Of a stretch of DNA of 64,000 nucleotides, positions 25,901-37,644 are shown in pieces. The translations under genes and the position numbers were made by a program. Every line of letters begins with the position of its first letter. Position 1 is the first letter of the stretch. Under the pieces are notes generated by a model that ran no database searches, was not told the DNA's origin, and saw only the letters and a program-made list of their open reading frames with translations. The stretch comes from Glandiceps talaboti (taxonomy: Eukaryota; Hemichordata; Enteropneusta; Spengelidae), in the NCBI RefSeq assembly GCF_964340395.1, contig NC_135563.1, positions 21,038,151 to 21,102,150 on the forward strand, read 5' to 3'.

Positions 25901-28900
25901 ACCTGACCTAGAAGCACTAGAAGAACAATTCTCAGTAGAAGATGGTGTTGTCATTCTTGGTGTCCATTCAGCCAAATTTCCAAATGAGAAAACATCAGCA
26001 AATATCCTGAGTGCAGTGTTGAGATACGACATATCTCATCCAGTCGTAAACGATCACGATGCTACATTGTGGCAACTTTTACAGATTCAGTGTTGGCCAA
26101 CATTTGTTATCGTTGGTCCAGAAGGAGAAGTTCTTCTGATTTTAGCAGGAGAGGGCAACCGTGAAAAGCTAATGGACTTCATTGGTATTGCAGTAGAATG
26201 TTACAAGGCCAAGGGACAGTTAAGCAATCATAGTGTACCCATAGCTCTCATCAAGGATTCCCTACCTCCAACGCCACTTTCTTTTCCTGGAAAAATAACT
26301 CTGGATTCATCCAATGATAATCTGGTTGTCTCTGATAGTGGACATCATCGTATTCTGATAGTGTCTAAAGAAGGTGTGGTAAGAGAGTGTATTGGTGGAT
26401 CTAGTAGTGGATGTAATGATGGCAGCTTTGAAGAAGCTAGGTTTCATTCACCACAGGGCATTGTGTGTCATGAAGATTACATCTATGTAGCTGATACAGA
26501 CAACCATGCCATAAGACAGGTCAGTACAAGTATCACAGGTAGTGACAGACAACCATGCCATAAGACAGGTCAGTACTAGTATCACAGGTAGTGACAGACA
26601 ACCATGCCATAAGACAGGTCAGTGCAAATGTACTAGTATCACAGGTAGTGACAGACAACCATGCCATAAGACAGGTCAGTACTAGTGTCACAATGTGACA
26701 CTAGTACTGACCTGTCTTATGGCATGGTTGTCTGTCACTACCTGTGACACTACTACTGACCTGTCTTATGGCACAGTTGTCTGTCACTACCTGTGATAGT
26801 GTGACACTAATACTAACCCGTCTTATTTTCTGAGTATCTGTCACTACATGTGACATGTAGTGACAGATACTCAGAAAATAAGACAGGTTAGTATTAGTGT
26901 CACACTATCACACTTAGTGACAGACAACCGTGCCATAAGACAGGTCAGTAGTAGTGTCACAGGTAGTGACAGATACTAGTACGCAGAAAATAAGACAGGT
27001 TAGTATTAGTGTCACACAAGACAGGTCTGACTTCTTGTTCGAGAATAATCAAAGACAACACCGCATACCAATAAAGGTCAGACCAAATGTCAGACCTCAA
27101 TACACATTGTCAAACAAGAAAACTAGAATTTTAATACTACTACTAGACAAGTGTAAGAATTGATAATACGTTAAATTTCCTACAAGAAACAGATGAATAA
27201 TTTACATATTTTGTGTAAAAGATTATTGAAACCCTGCCAATGGTTTGATATGCCATAAATGGAAGAGAAATGTGAGAAGAATTTAAGATAATAACAAGAA
27301 AATAAACAAACCCAAGAAAATTCTTTGACAGTAACTCTGTAATCATTTACAGATTGATTTGAATCTTCGACAAGTGACAACAATCATTGGTACTGGTGTC
27401 ATTGGTAATGACAAAGAAGGTGGTGCTATAGGTAGATTACAACCCATTAGTTCACCATGGGATTTAGTACTTGGTAGTTCACCAGGTAGTGATCATATCG
27501 ATATGTTATTTATTGCCATGGCTGGAACTCATCAAATATGGATATACTTCATGGATGATGCAAACTGGCTTAAAGGAAGGTAAGAAAATTAACTACTTTG
27601 TATATTTTGCATAGATTGTAGTAAATACTACCAAACCAGAGTGACTATAGAGTTTCAATTAGTCAGCACAATGTTTTTTAAATTTTATGTTGTTTACATT
27701 TTTTATTACAAATTACATAAAACAACACACAGACACTGATAGTGCACATGCATATATTTTATCTCACTGTGAACACAAATCATCATCACTGTCAGATGAA
27801 ACAAGGAAGATTCAAACACAAAACTGTTTATTTGTGTTCACAGTGAGATAAAATGTAACATTTTTTGTCCATGCATGCTATAAGTGTATATAGTTTGTTT
27901 GTGTAATTCATAACAAAAGAATTGTGTGAGATGTAAAAAAATCCTGCTGCCTAACTGAAACTCTATAGTCTCTCTAGTTTGGTTGTAAACATAGCTGTAA
28001 CACTGGTGTTAGCTCAACCCCCACCCAACCACATTCAGCTGTCATGCCTACATCATCAATAGAATAATAGTACCATGTCTTTATAAATTCAAATTTTCAA
28101 TTGCCAAGGTAGATTGAGGTTGAAAGCCAGTGAATAAAAATTGATATAATAAAAGAATGAATGTATAGTATGTAAAGTATACACAGTAGAAAATGAACTT
28201 GTCATATACAGTTCAAATATAAGGTGCTCTGACAATGTGTATAATGTGAAATAGTCTAGTCAGTATTTTCACTGTCCACAAAATAAATGATAACAATTAT
28301 TTCTGTTCCTTCTACAGTCACTACAAGAAAGGAAGCTGTTTACGATTTGCTGGAAGTGGAAATGAAGAGAATAGAAATAACAGTTATCCACACAAGGCTG
28401 CCTTTGCACAACCGTCTGGTCTCTGTATTGCTACAGAAGAAAAACACAACTGTCTGTATGTTGCTGACAGTGAAAGCAGTAGTGTTAGGACTGTCTCATT
28501 AAAAGATGGGGCAACCAAGGGTGTAGTCGGAGGGGCAATGGATCCAATGGTAAGAAAACTAATATAAATGTGGTCTTGATATTCCAAATAATAAAAGGAA
28601 TATTATAATGGAAATGTTGTATTTTCAAAATAATACTGTATTTGTATACTGGTGTAAATTGTTAATTTCCAATGTTCTAGTAGTTTTAATATAAATATTT
28701 TATTTGTTGAAAGGTTCAATATAGCAGTTACTTTAATAAGGATGATATATATTATAGGTAAAATTAAATTACTTTCCCATGACATTTTACCAGGATTCCT
28801 CATCAGTATAATGGTTGAATATACAAAATGAAGTGTATTTTACATCATTTCCACCTGCCTATTACATAGCTTTTTATACATAACAGAATCACAGCATGAG

Positions 28901-30314
28901 CGTGACAGCTTACAAACTTGGCATATCTCAACAGCTGGTCTTGACAGCAAGTATACTCTCAGAAAGTCTAATGCAGCATATAAGTAAAACAACAAAATCA
29001 ACAGAGCTTAAAGAGCCAAGCGTCAGCTGGGTTTGATTTAAAAAACAAAATTGACCAGCTCTGTATGTAAGAAGGGTGATTCTCAGTTTGACCCTGCCAT
29101 GCATGCTGAACAATGCAGGTTAAAGAACTGATCAGAGCTCTGACAATGTATAGATGATAGCTTGTAGAGAGACAAGTAGAGAATAATGTATATTCATATT
29201 TATTTGACAGGATCTATTTGCATTTGGTGATGTGGATGGGAAGGGGATGGAGGCCAAGTTACAACATCCACTTGATGTAGCCTGGAATAAATATGATGAG
29301 AAGGTCTATGTGGCCGACTCATACAATCACAAGGTATGCAATGTCAGCTATGACTTCACGTTTCACATTGTGTCTCAGTCGGTAATACCGCAGACAAGTA
29401 AGAAATTGTGGTAATACTCAGCACTGCCAAGGACTAAGTTACTATGCACTGCAGTACAAACAAATTGTATGACAGTGAATTCAAAAAGAAAACTTTTTCA
29501 TGGTCATCAAAAACAGATTAATCAACTTAGATGTAATATACATGTAGATAATGTAATAATTGGCTTTGTTATGTAGATACATTATTTCAATCCTATAATG
29601 ATCAAAACTGATGAATATCAATGTAAACAAATTTATGAACATCTGAAATGATTTTCTGTATATGAAAGACAAATAAAAACTAAAGAAATAAACTTGTATT
29701 ACAGATCAAAGTGATTGACCCAGTGAAGCGGACTTGTACCACTCTACTAGGAAGTGGTAATGTTGGATTGAGAGATGGTGATGAACCAGATGGTGTTGAA
29801 TTCAATGAACCAGGTGGTCTTTGTATTAGCCAATGTGGAAAGACCTTATATGTAGCTGATACAAACAACCACTGTATCAGATTGGTGGACATGGAAACAA
29901 AACAAGTCAATCAGGTAAAGCACTGTTGATTGGTTGATGAAACTAAACACACCTGTTGGGTAACCAATCAGTGTTGGATGAAGCTATTCAGAGTTATACT
30001 TAAAACTAAAGTCCTTTGAAAGACAGTGGACATAGATTATGTTGATGGTTGACATAATGTAAAAAAAGAGACCACTGGAATCATATGCTAGTCAAAGGTA
30101 ATATATAGTTTGTAAACAGTAGACAATCCTTTATTTCTAGTTTGGTCGCATAAAACCAACTATTCATTAAGTTATAAGTAGTCTTGTGTAGTCAAAACTT
30201 TCTTCTCATAAATATTCATCAATAAGTTTTGTTTTACTCTCTCCCCAGTTGAAGATTATTGTACCCAGAGAATCTAATTTGACACAGAATGACAGCGGTG
30301 GTGGTGGTGGTCGG

Positions 30315-30349
<35 letters not shown>

Positions 30350-31344
30350 AAGTAGAAAAAAGACACGACTGACTCCCTTGAGTACACCCATCACTAAACA
30401 AGACACCCTCTATGTCTGTCCTGGTACCACCGTACAAGTACAAATTGATGTCCAGTTGTCACCAGACTTGGCATTAACACCAGGGGCACCCACAGGATGG
30501 CAGCTTTTATTAGACAGTAAGTCCCGTATTCTTTGTGTTCTATAGTCAGTAAAATTACAATGTGTACCACCATATCAGATACCATTTCATTCCTGAAACA
30601 ACACTTTATATACAATGTACATGTATATCATCGTAAAGTCTACATGTTCATCTACACCAAGTATAACTAGTTGTGAGAAAATTATGAGTTTGGTACACAA
30701 TATATGCACTGTTGAGTTTGGTTAAAACGACATTAGGATACACATAATAATGGGCTGAGTGAGTGAGTGATGGATGGTTTGGTTAATGTACCAAATGACA
30801 AGTTAATAGGATTAGTTACTGACTGACTGACTGACTGACAAAATATACATTTAAACTGATAAACTGATTGGTGGATTTTATATATGTATTAGCTTGTTGG
30901 AAATAAAGTCAGTGGCTTTCTCATAGACATTTGGAGGACTTGATTCAGTCAGTTGTTCGTTCGTTCGTTTTTTCTTTCGTTCTTTCATTCATTCATTCAT
31001 TCATTCATTCATTCATTCATTCATTCATTCATTCATTCATTCATTCATTGACTTGTGTGGTTTTTTTTGTAGGTGATGAAGCCAGTGCTTTAGTTCCAAA
31101 CAGTCAGAGGACAAGAGGCAAGATAACCAACATGGACCATCAACCATTGATCACACTACAAGTACCGGAAATATTGTCTGGTAGTGAGACATCTCTCAAA
31201 GTTGAATGTATGTTGTATTTCTGTGAGAAAACAGGCAACTGCCACATGAAAGGAATTGTGTTTGATATGCCAGTCAGTGTGGGTGAGAAGACGGATGAAA
31301 CACAGACAACCAGTGTAACGTTACTGAAAGAGATCACAATATAA
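22953..31344 (+). CDS. NHLRC2: NHL repeat-containing protein 2, 8 coding exons, 742 residues
   Basis: Exons: 22953-23118, 25789-26519, 27353-27579, 28318-28549, 29211-29333, 29705-29914, 30249-30516, 31073-31344. All are GT-AG with consistent phases; the total is 2229 nt with the stop, and the human protein is 726 residues. Order: a short N-terminal helical segment encoded by exon 1 (MAEVVDTSK...), a thioredoxin-like domain at about 57-200 with the CCINC active-site motif at 85-89, a six-bladed NHL beta-propeller at about 210-563 (repeated YVADT/S-x-N/S-H motifs such as [32 protein letters not shown]) and a C-terminal beta domain. Known of the family: a cytosolic protein essential in mouse and linked to fibrosis and neurodegeneration in humans. 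Oddities: residues 579-598 (exon 7) are a Gly/Ser tract encoded by GGT/AGT microsatellite, absent from human; exon 2 and the stop codon are each copied into flanking repeats. Confidence 0.96.
23119..25788. other. NHLRC2 intron 1, 2.7 kb, no nested gene seen
   Basis: AT-rich with no strong reading frames. Near 24218 the sequence CTGAATGAAGACAGT matches one arm of the foldback element at 17.9 kb and may be a relic of the same family. Confidence 0.6.
26495..27030. repeat. Direct and inverted copies of the NHLRC2 exon 2 end and its splice donor
   Basis: The last bases of exon 2 plus donor (ACCATGCCATAAGACAG then GTCAGT, true junction 26519/26520) recur in sense with junctions at 26568, 26617 and 26674 (spacing 49, 49, 57). 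They occur as reverse complements near 26706-26733 and 26757-26785, then once more in sense near 26915-26945. A second palindrome built on GTCACTACATG with TGTAGTGAC is centred near 26847. The region could fold into a long hairpin in the pre-mRNA. Confidence 0.9.
27631..27982. mobile_element. Foldback element of about 350 bp in NHLRC2 intron 3, MITE-like
   Basis: Inverted arms of about 150 bp. The inner 25 bp are a perfect match (TTTATCTCACTGTGAACACA against its complement, 27756-27780 and 27830-27854). The outer ends also pair (CCAAACCAGAGTGACTATAG against CTATAGTCTCTCTAGTTTGG), with looser pairing between, around a loop of about 50 bp. There is no coding capacity and no clear target-site duplication. 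It resembles a non-autonomous DNA transposon. Confidence 0.7.
30290..30355. repeat. GGT/AGT trinucleotide repeat within NHLRC2 exon 7
   Basis: An in-frame trinucleotide tract encodes a Gly-Ser run between the NHL propeller and the C-terminal domain. Slippage changes its length without shifting frame, so it is likely length-polymorphic. Confidence 0.85.
30955..31050. repeat. TTCA microsatellite in NHLRC2 intron 7
   Basis: TTCG then TTCT then a long TTCA tract, ending about 22 bp before the exon 8 acceptor at 31072. It occupies the place where branch point and polypyrimidine tract are expected; a TTTTTTTTG run between it and the acceptor supplies the pyrimidines. Confidence 0.9.
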
Positions 31345-31590
31345 AACACAGACAGCCAGTGTAGCGTTACTCAAAGAGATCAAACACAGACAACCAGTGT
31401 AACGTTACTCAAAGAGATCAAACACAGACAACCAGTGTAACGTTACTCAAAGAGATCAAACACAGACAACCAGTGTAACGGTACTCAAAGAGATCAGAAA
31501 CAACCAGTGTAACGTTACTCAAAGAGATCAACACAAACAACCAGTGTAACGTTACTCAAAGAAATCACAACATAAAACACAATCACAGAT
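31301..31590 (+). repeat. 38 bp minisatellite made from the NHLRC2 stop-codon region
   Basis: The last coding segment (ACAACCAGTGTAACGTTACT then GAAAGAGATCA, ending at the stop at 31342-31344) is followed by about six head-to-tail copies in the 3' UTR, period about 35-38 bp. Nearly all copies share a C in place of the coding G (ACTCAAAG for ACTGAAAG). The array therefore grew after one founding duplication. Confidence 0.9.
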
Positions 31591-31762
31591 AACAACTATA
31601 TTGGTCAATGCATGGTCTCACAAAGTTGTTAGTTCACTGCCGATGGTTTCACTTGCAAATTTTATTCTGAAATGAGGTATCACGTTGGATACGTAGCTCA
31701 TGATCTCACATGGAAAGTTGTTTTGCTGTGAGTTGGCAATATCTTGATCCATGTCAAATACT

Positions 31763-31820
31763 AATAAACTTGTCATATTTGGCCGGTGTACATTACAGGA
31801 AGTGTCATTGTATCAATAAA
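31763..31820 (+). terminator. Likely NHLRC2 polyadenylation signals
   Basis: AATAAA occurs at 31763-31768 and 31815-31820, about 420-475 bp after the stop codon. Further AATAAA motifs downstream (for example near 32949) could serve a longer 3' UTR. Confidence 0.5.
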
Positions 31821-33598
31821 CAGTCACTTAGTATTTTATGATGAAAAAGTAAAACTGAAAGGTTGTCTCTTGATGTAAGAATACCATAATTGCAATCTAT
31901 CACTTATTTTAAGACAAAATACACAAAAAGGTTGTCTTAAATACTGCCAGCAAATGATATATGATTACTGAAATTGTACTACTGGTGAACTATGATAGAC
32001 ACAAACTTAAATGTTACATTACATGAGGTAGATTATGTGATGGATAGACGATTTAAAGGTGGCTATTATGTGGCTATAATGCTTTACTGCCTTTGGCCAT
32101 CGGCCCATAGCAAAAGAAAATGACACATATCAAATAAATGAGTAAATCATCCAATCAAAGGAAAACTTAGCTACTACACATCCTTGAGATAGCTTCCTTC
32201 CTCAATACAAATACTTGGTAGACAAATTTTGCCAGGTTACATATAATTTTAATATCTCTACTTGAAAAAAGATTGACCAAAGACTTGATTTGGATGTCAA
32301 AATGGTGGTTGTGGTAGTAATTTTTCCCTATGACTTTGATTATGTGGATATAATCTCTGTAATAAAATTAGTGCAAACCAGGATTGAGATTGAAAGTGAA
32401 ACTACTTGAGATAAAAACTTGCTATCAGAAACACCACCCTCTATCATCGTAACCACAGCCTCTTTTATGGCACTGTCTAAAACACGCCGTCAATAGGTGA
32501 TATTTCGTTATTTCGCAGTGTTGAGGAAGAAATAACAGCTCTGGTGTGCAAGAATGCCACCCTCCTGTGAGTGTAATTACATCAATGTTCATTGACTTGA
32601 GGGAAGCTTGCCATCAGAAATACCACCATTGGTCATCAGCTTGTCACATTAGTAGTTTTAGTCTGTGTCTGAGTTTAATAGCTTCCTGACTGTTCATCTG
32701 CCATTTATCATTGTAACTCTCTGATAACATTTCACAAAAAAAGTTGAAAAGCAGTGGATAAGGAAGTTATCTCAGAGTCACAGTTATACCAGTGATGAGA
32801 ATGAAATCTCAAATAGAGACACATCTGACTAGCAGTCTGTTACAAGTTATGAAAACCCAGCCAGTGATTAGATGTATTGAAATCTTAATCTATCATGATT
32901 TTAACTTTTGATACATATAAATCATGATAAATAATTGTACAAAGATGGAATAAATTGTTGAGAGCAGGAATGGATTTATTGTCTTGTATAGAAGTTGTCA
33001 TTTTACATAATATTAGGTAGAGCTAGGTACAGATGCTGTTTTCACAAATCGAATTTGATTTCAAAATAAGAAATTTTTATCATAGTTGATATAGCTTATT
33101 TTTGATTTTTTTTTAGAATGATTTATAAAAGTTTTAAATTAAAACTTAATGATAAGGCAGCTGAAATCCTTTTCTAAATGAACAGTTTGGGGATGAATCC
33201 AATTTTTGAATGAGCTATTTTGAGCTCTTTTACCAAAATTAACAATTTTGAAATGAGCAGTATATTTTCCTTTGTGATAATTTCACTAAGTTTTGGTAAA
33301 AAATTTGCATTTTAAAAAAAGTGTTAATCTTGATAACCGTGAATATTTGATGTTTTTTTAAAATTGTTTTTTTATGGATTAGTATTTGTCATATTCCAGC
33401 TCATCACTGCAGTATCTCTGACAGATTACTATATTGATTTGAATATCAAAAGTCACATGATTCAAATTCAGCTCTTTGATTGGCAAGGTACAGTTATTGA
33501 TTAGAAGATCAAAAGTCACATGAATCAAACTTGTGGTATCGTCTTCAGAATTGAAATATAACATGTTTATCAACCTAATGAATGTATTCAAGGATACA

Positions 33599-33672
33599 CC
33601 ATATATGGTATTGACATTTGCCATACATGGTATTGTTATTTGCCATATATGGTAGTAATTTACCATATATGG
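33599..33672. promoter_or_regulatory. Four regularly spaced CArG-like palindromes
   Basis: CCATATATGG occurs at 33599-33608, 33643-33652 and 33663-33672, with the variant CCATACATGG at 33621-33630. Spacing is 22, 22 and 20 bp, about two helical turns. CC(A/T)6GG is the binding site of serum response factor. The regular spacing may instead reflect a short tandem repeat, and no promoter is nearby. Confidence 0.45.
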
Positions 33673-35039
33673 TATTGTCAATTTCACCAACTTCATAAAT
33701 CTTGCCGTTCTTGATTGAGCTATTGTCATCGACTCTACAGATATTTTAGTCATTATACATTCAGTCACATTTGTGCCTACCAGTGACTTCTCAAAATTAG
33801 GAAATAAGAACGAGATAATTTTCAAAATTTTAAAAATAAACATGATTTTGTATGTAGATCGTATTGACTATTGTGACATTTTATAAGAGTATAATATCAG
33901 ATTTAGCCATTGTGGGGAATACTTCAGAAAGAATTGCAGATATCGTAACCATGACAACATTAAATCTGTTGGTCATAATTTTTGTTTACATGGAGGAGCA
34001 TGTCAATCGATGATGAAAATCGTTTTTTTTAAAGTCATGTATGTGTCATGATGAAACAAATACATTTTGTTTGTATTGCCCTGTGTTGTATACAAGGCTA
34101 TATTAATATATTTATCGAGTTGAATACCTGTATATGTATGTTGTCAAAAGTTTTTTATATTTTATTTAATTTTTGCAATTCTTGCATTATGAATAAATCA
34201 CCAATTTTATAGTTATTACAGTAAGTTAATTTTGAATCAGTATGAATCGCACTGATAAATTGAATTTGTAAGTTTAAGAGGTATGTGCGCCCTCACAGGT
34301 GTCTTGTCATTTATTGAGTTGTTTTTAAGAACATATTTCTAGTTTTACCGTAAAATAGCCTTAAGTAGTATTTTATTATAAATGTTTGAATGTGATAATG
34401 TTGTGTGGTGTATATTTGTGGGATTGAAGTGCTTTTGGTACTGTGCTGGACAAATATTTACCAACAAACAACAAAATAGTCGTGAATATATCTGTATACA
34501 CATCTTTATATGTACAATAATAGACAGTGCATATAACTATGTGAATAGTGTATATATATAAGCCCATATTAACAATGCATATTAACACATCTATAGAGTT
34601 CATATAGACATATTGGCAAATGATTTGTCTCAGTGCAGACAGTACTAAACTCAAAAATGTGTCAGAAACATAATCAGTGATGAATTAAACAAACCATGAA
34701 TTAAAGTAATACAAGTTGAGTTTATAAACCTTTTATTCAACTGAACATAGTTACAAGAAACCTCAACTGAATATCATTCATATGGCCACTTTAAAGTCCA
34801 AACATTTAGATAGGGTAAAACTTATAGAACACACTACTTTTCAGATTATTGGTGAAACACTGTGATAAGATCCATGTAGAACAAGACGTATCTCTAGACT
34901 ACAGTTTGAACACTTTGATTCAGTGGAACTGATAGAGATGTTGTTTTTCAAGAGTACAAATCACACATTGATAAGATCGTTGTAGAACCATTTGATAATT
35001 CTGTAAAACTTTGATTTATTTAGAACCAGTAAATAACAA

Positions 35040-35285
35040 TGTTTTATAGACTATGAATGGAACACTTTGATTAGATCCATGGAACACTGATTAGATCCAT
35101 GGAACTCTTTGCTTATATCCATGGAACACTTTGATTAGAGTCTTGTAACACTTTGATAGAATCCATGGAACACTTTGATTGGATCCATGGAACACTTTGA
35201 TTAGAGTCATGGAACACTTTGATTGAATCCATGGAACACTTTGATTGGATCCATGGAACTCTTTGATTGGATCCATGTAGATCTG
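35040..35285. repeat. Minisatellite with a unit of about 23 bp
   Basis: About ten imperfect copies of CATGGAACACTTTGATT followed by GGATC or AGAGT. The minus-strand frame through it has a repeating HGSNQSVPW-type translation, which is a repeat artefact. Confidence 0.9.
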
Positions 35286-35661
35286 TTTTCTACATTCTTG
35301 ACTAGGTCTATCTAGAACCAATAAATAGCACTGTTTTCTCCATCCTGAATAGAACACATGATACAAGAATTCCAAATACAGGCAAATCATGAATGTAAAG
35401 GTGTGTTATTTGTACATTTTTATATTTGTTGTGTACATCAATCAATCAATCAATCAATCAATCGTCAATCAATCAATCACATATCTATAGTGCCAAACTT
35501 GAGAGCAATTTTCTGTTTAGTAGTGGTGAGTGTCTAAATCACACTCTAGGCTTTGGTGAACAAATAAATCTTGAAATAATCCAGACTGGATGAATATCAT
35601 GCAGCAAAGTATTCCATAGTTTGGGAGCAACATGGGTAATTTATATTGGTCACTGGTTGTG

Positions 35662-35712
<51 letters not shown>

Positions 35713-36208
35713 CTCCTTGAAGGTTTTGATAGGGGCACTGACTTCTCATGTTATTCATGTTGTGTAAATGAACAAGGTACGGTTATAGTAGCTGTTAGCC
35801 ATCTTGTAATTTCTGTGTTCCTTATGATGAACAAAGAATAGGGGAAACCAACTTTTTATAATGTCTGTGTTCTTATACATTGAATAAAGTAACAAGTCAC
35901 CATACTTTCTTACAGCCTATAAGCACAGTGTCTAAATCTTATCAAGATACTTACTGCACTTGATGGACAATAAGTCTTAGTTGCTAAATGTCAAACACTA
36001 CACCTTGTGAAGGCTGTATAGCCCCCCCCCCCCGATCCATTCAGCCCCAAATGGACACTCTAAGAGTGGTTATGAGTTGTCTGTACATATTTTAATGTGA
36101 AACTCCAAGAAAGAACAACGTGTTTGTGTAACTGTTTTGTGGTAGTGTTCAAATAAACAATGTGTGATGCAGAAGGCGTGTCTTCATTCTGTTTCTTCAT
36201 ACCTCAAT

Positions 36209-36280
36209 AAGGTATAAATATTTACATATGAATATGCATAGGTAACCTTATGCATATTCCTATGTGAATATTTATGTATT
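36209..36280. repeat. Inverted repeat, hairpin of about 70 bp
   Basis: Arms containing AATATTTACATATGAATATGCATA and its near-complement meet at GGTAACC (centre about 36244). It is AT-rich and has no T-run or gene end beside it, so its role is unknown. Confidence 0.6.
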
Positions 36281-37452
36281 AGCCCAAGATTATTGATGTA
36301 ATTAACATTGGATGTATATGTATGGAATGTCGGTTAACAGTATGAAAGTATCGTATGAAGTTGAGAGAAACTTCTGTTTTGTATATATAATGGTGGAGAA
36401 TTTACATATCGACTAAATTTCCGAAATATCTGAAATATGGTTCATGTTGTACTGTAGACATATCGTAATTCGCTTCAAGGATTCTGGAGGACGCCACCTA
36501 CAGGTACAATACTGTAAATACTGCAGCGGGGATGCTGTTTGTGAAAATGACCTGTGCAACATTTGAACGTAGATGATACCTCTGCACACATGCAACCACA
36601 AGTAACTGGCTTTCGAAGTTATCGGTGGTAAACACCGTGGTACGTCGTTTGAGGTGGCATTGAGAGTCATAAGTTGGTCTTATCTGTGAACAGGTGTGTG
36701 TGTGTGGGGGGGGGGGGTTACTCATAAAACAGGCACGCTGTAAAATAAACTGCAGTAGGCAATAGTTCAAGATGGCAAGAAAGAAAATATTTTATTTTTT
36801 TCCTACAATAAATATCACAGTTGTAAAAAATATGAAGTGTAAATTATAAATTACGATTTAAAGATACGTATACAAGTAAAATACAAAGCTTTTTGTTATT
36901 CTCAGGCTGGCATCAGAATGAAATTCACTGATCACAAGACGACATGGGTAGCGACGACATGTGACATTATCGACTTGGTCGCAAAAAATCCATAAGTCAA
37001 TATTAAGTTTAATTGATAATTTTAAATTTCACGTTGTCTTAAATCGGATCCGCGTTACTGATTTTTTGGTAGGCCACTCAGGGTTGGTAATTTAGTACCG
37101 TTGTTGCTTTGCTGGCTGGTTGACTGACTTCTTGATTATTTCGAATATAGTAATCTTCATCGTTTGGCTGGCCAACCCTTCACTAATCTTCCAAGGTGAC
37201 TCCAACAGGTGGTTGTTCATATTTTACCATATAAGTCAAACTATGTTGGTCAGCAAAGGAAGTAGATTCTTCATCTTATTCTGTGACAGCTCAGTTGATT
37301 TCAAGTGTTAATATGTGTTGATGATTTGACGAATTCGTGTAATCACTGCAGCCAGGTCTTCAATATTACGCTGCGGTGACGTCATCAACATGGCTACGTC
37401 AGTTCTGATAAATTGTCGTCTGCTATATGTCGTATCAACCATATTGATATGT

Positions 37453-37644
37453 CTAGTTGTGTTGTGTTCTTTCTTCCCAATGTGATAGCAGACGTCTTCT
37501 AGGATTGTCTGTCGTGCCATCATTCGTGTTGGTTCGTGGTCTGCCATGACTGTGACTTTTTACGGAATCGCTCCTCTGTTGTTTGTCGGTCTTCTTCTGG
37601 TCCCTTGGACAGTAGCAGAACGCATATTCGAGCCCTGTCAGCAT
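37453..37644 (-). CDS. Possible distant member of the small orphan family, 63 residues
   Basis: Low-confidence gene. The product has QQRSDSVKS at residues 22-30 and PRRR near 48-51. The intact family members have QRRR(S/A)ESVKS near residues 28-37 and RRR(K/R)MDF about 20 residues later. A TATA-like TTTATAAGG lies at about 37747-37755, 105 bp upstream of the ATG, matching the 108-113 bp spacing in the family. It lacks the conserved TTKMQYLMMVGE ending and the TCGTACGA promoter element. An overlapping 79-codon frame (37308-37547) in another phase follows; whether a one-base frame slip joins them cannot be decided here. Confidence 0.3.
   Translation of the reverse strand: MLTGLEYAFCYCPRDQKKTDKQQRSDSVKSHSHGRPRTNTNDGTTDNPRRRLLSHWEERTQHN

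Larger units (their letters stand above)
31821..37452. other. Intergenic region, no gene supported
   Basis: Contains a cluster of CArG-like boxes (33599-33672), a 23 bp minisatellite (35040-35285), AATC units (about 35437-35480), a GT tract (about 35656-35711), short C- and G-runs near 36021 and 36707, and a hairpin (36209-36280). The longest reading frame (minus strand, 33379-33843, 154 codons) has no domain and runs through the CArG repeats. Confidence 0.6.

Noticed and set aside
30931-31072. N-terminal part of the frame that includes NHLRC2 exon 8
   Set aside because: It is TTCA microsatellite and intron; the acceptor at 31072 and the match to NHLRC2 begin the exon at 31073.
33379-33843. 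154-codon minus-strand frame
   Set aside because: No domain, AT-rich composition, runs through the CArG repeat, and no promoter or splice support.
35091-35390. 99-codon minus-strand frame with repeating HGSNQSVPW
   Set aside because: Direct translation of the 23 bp minisatellite.
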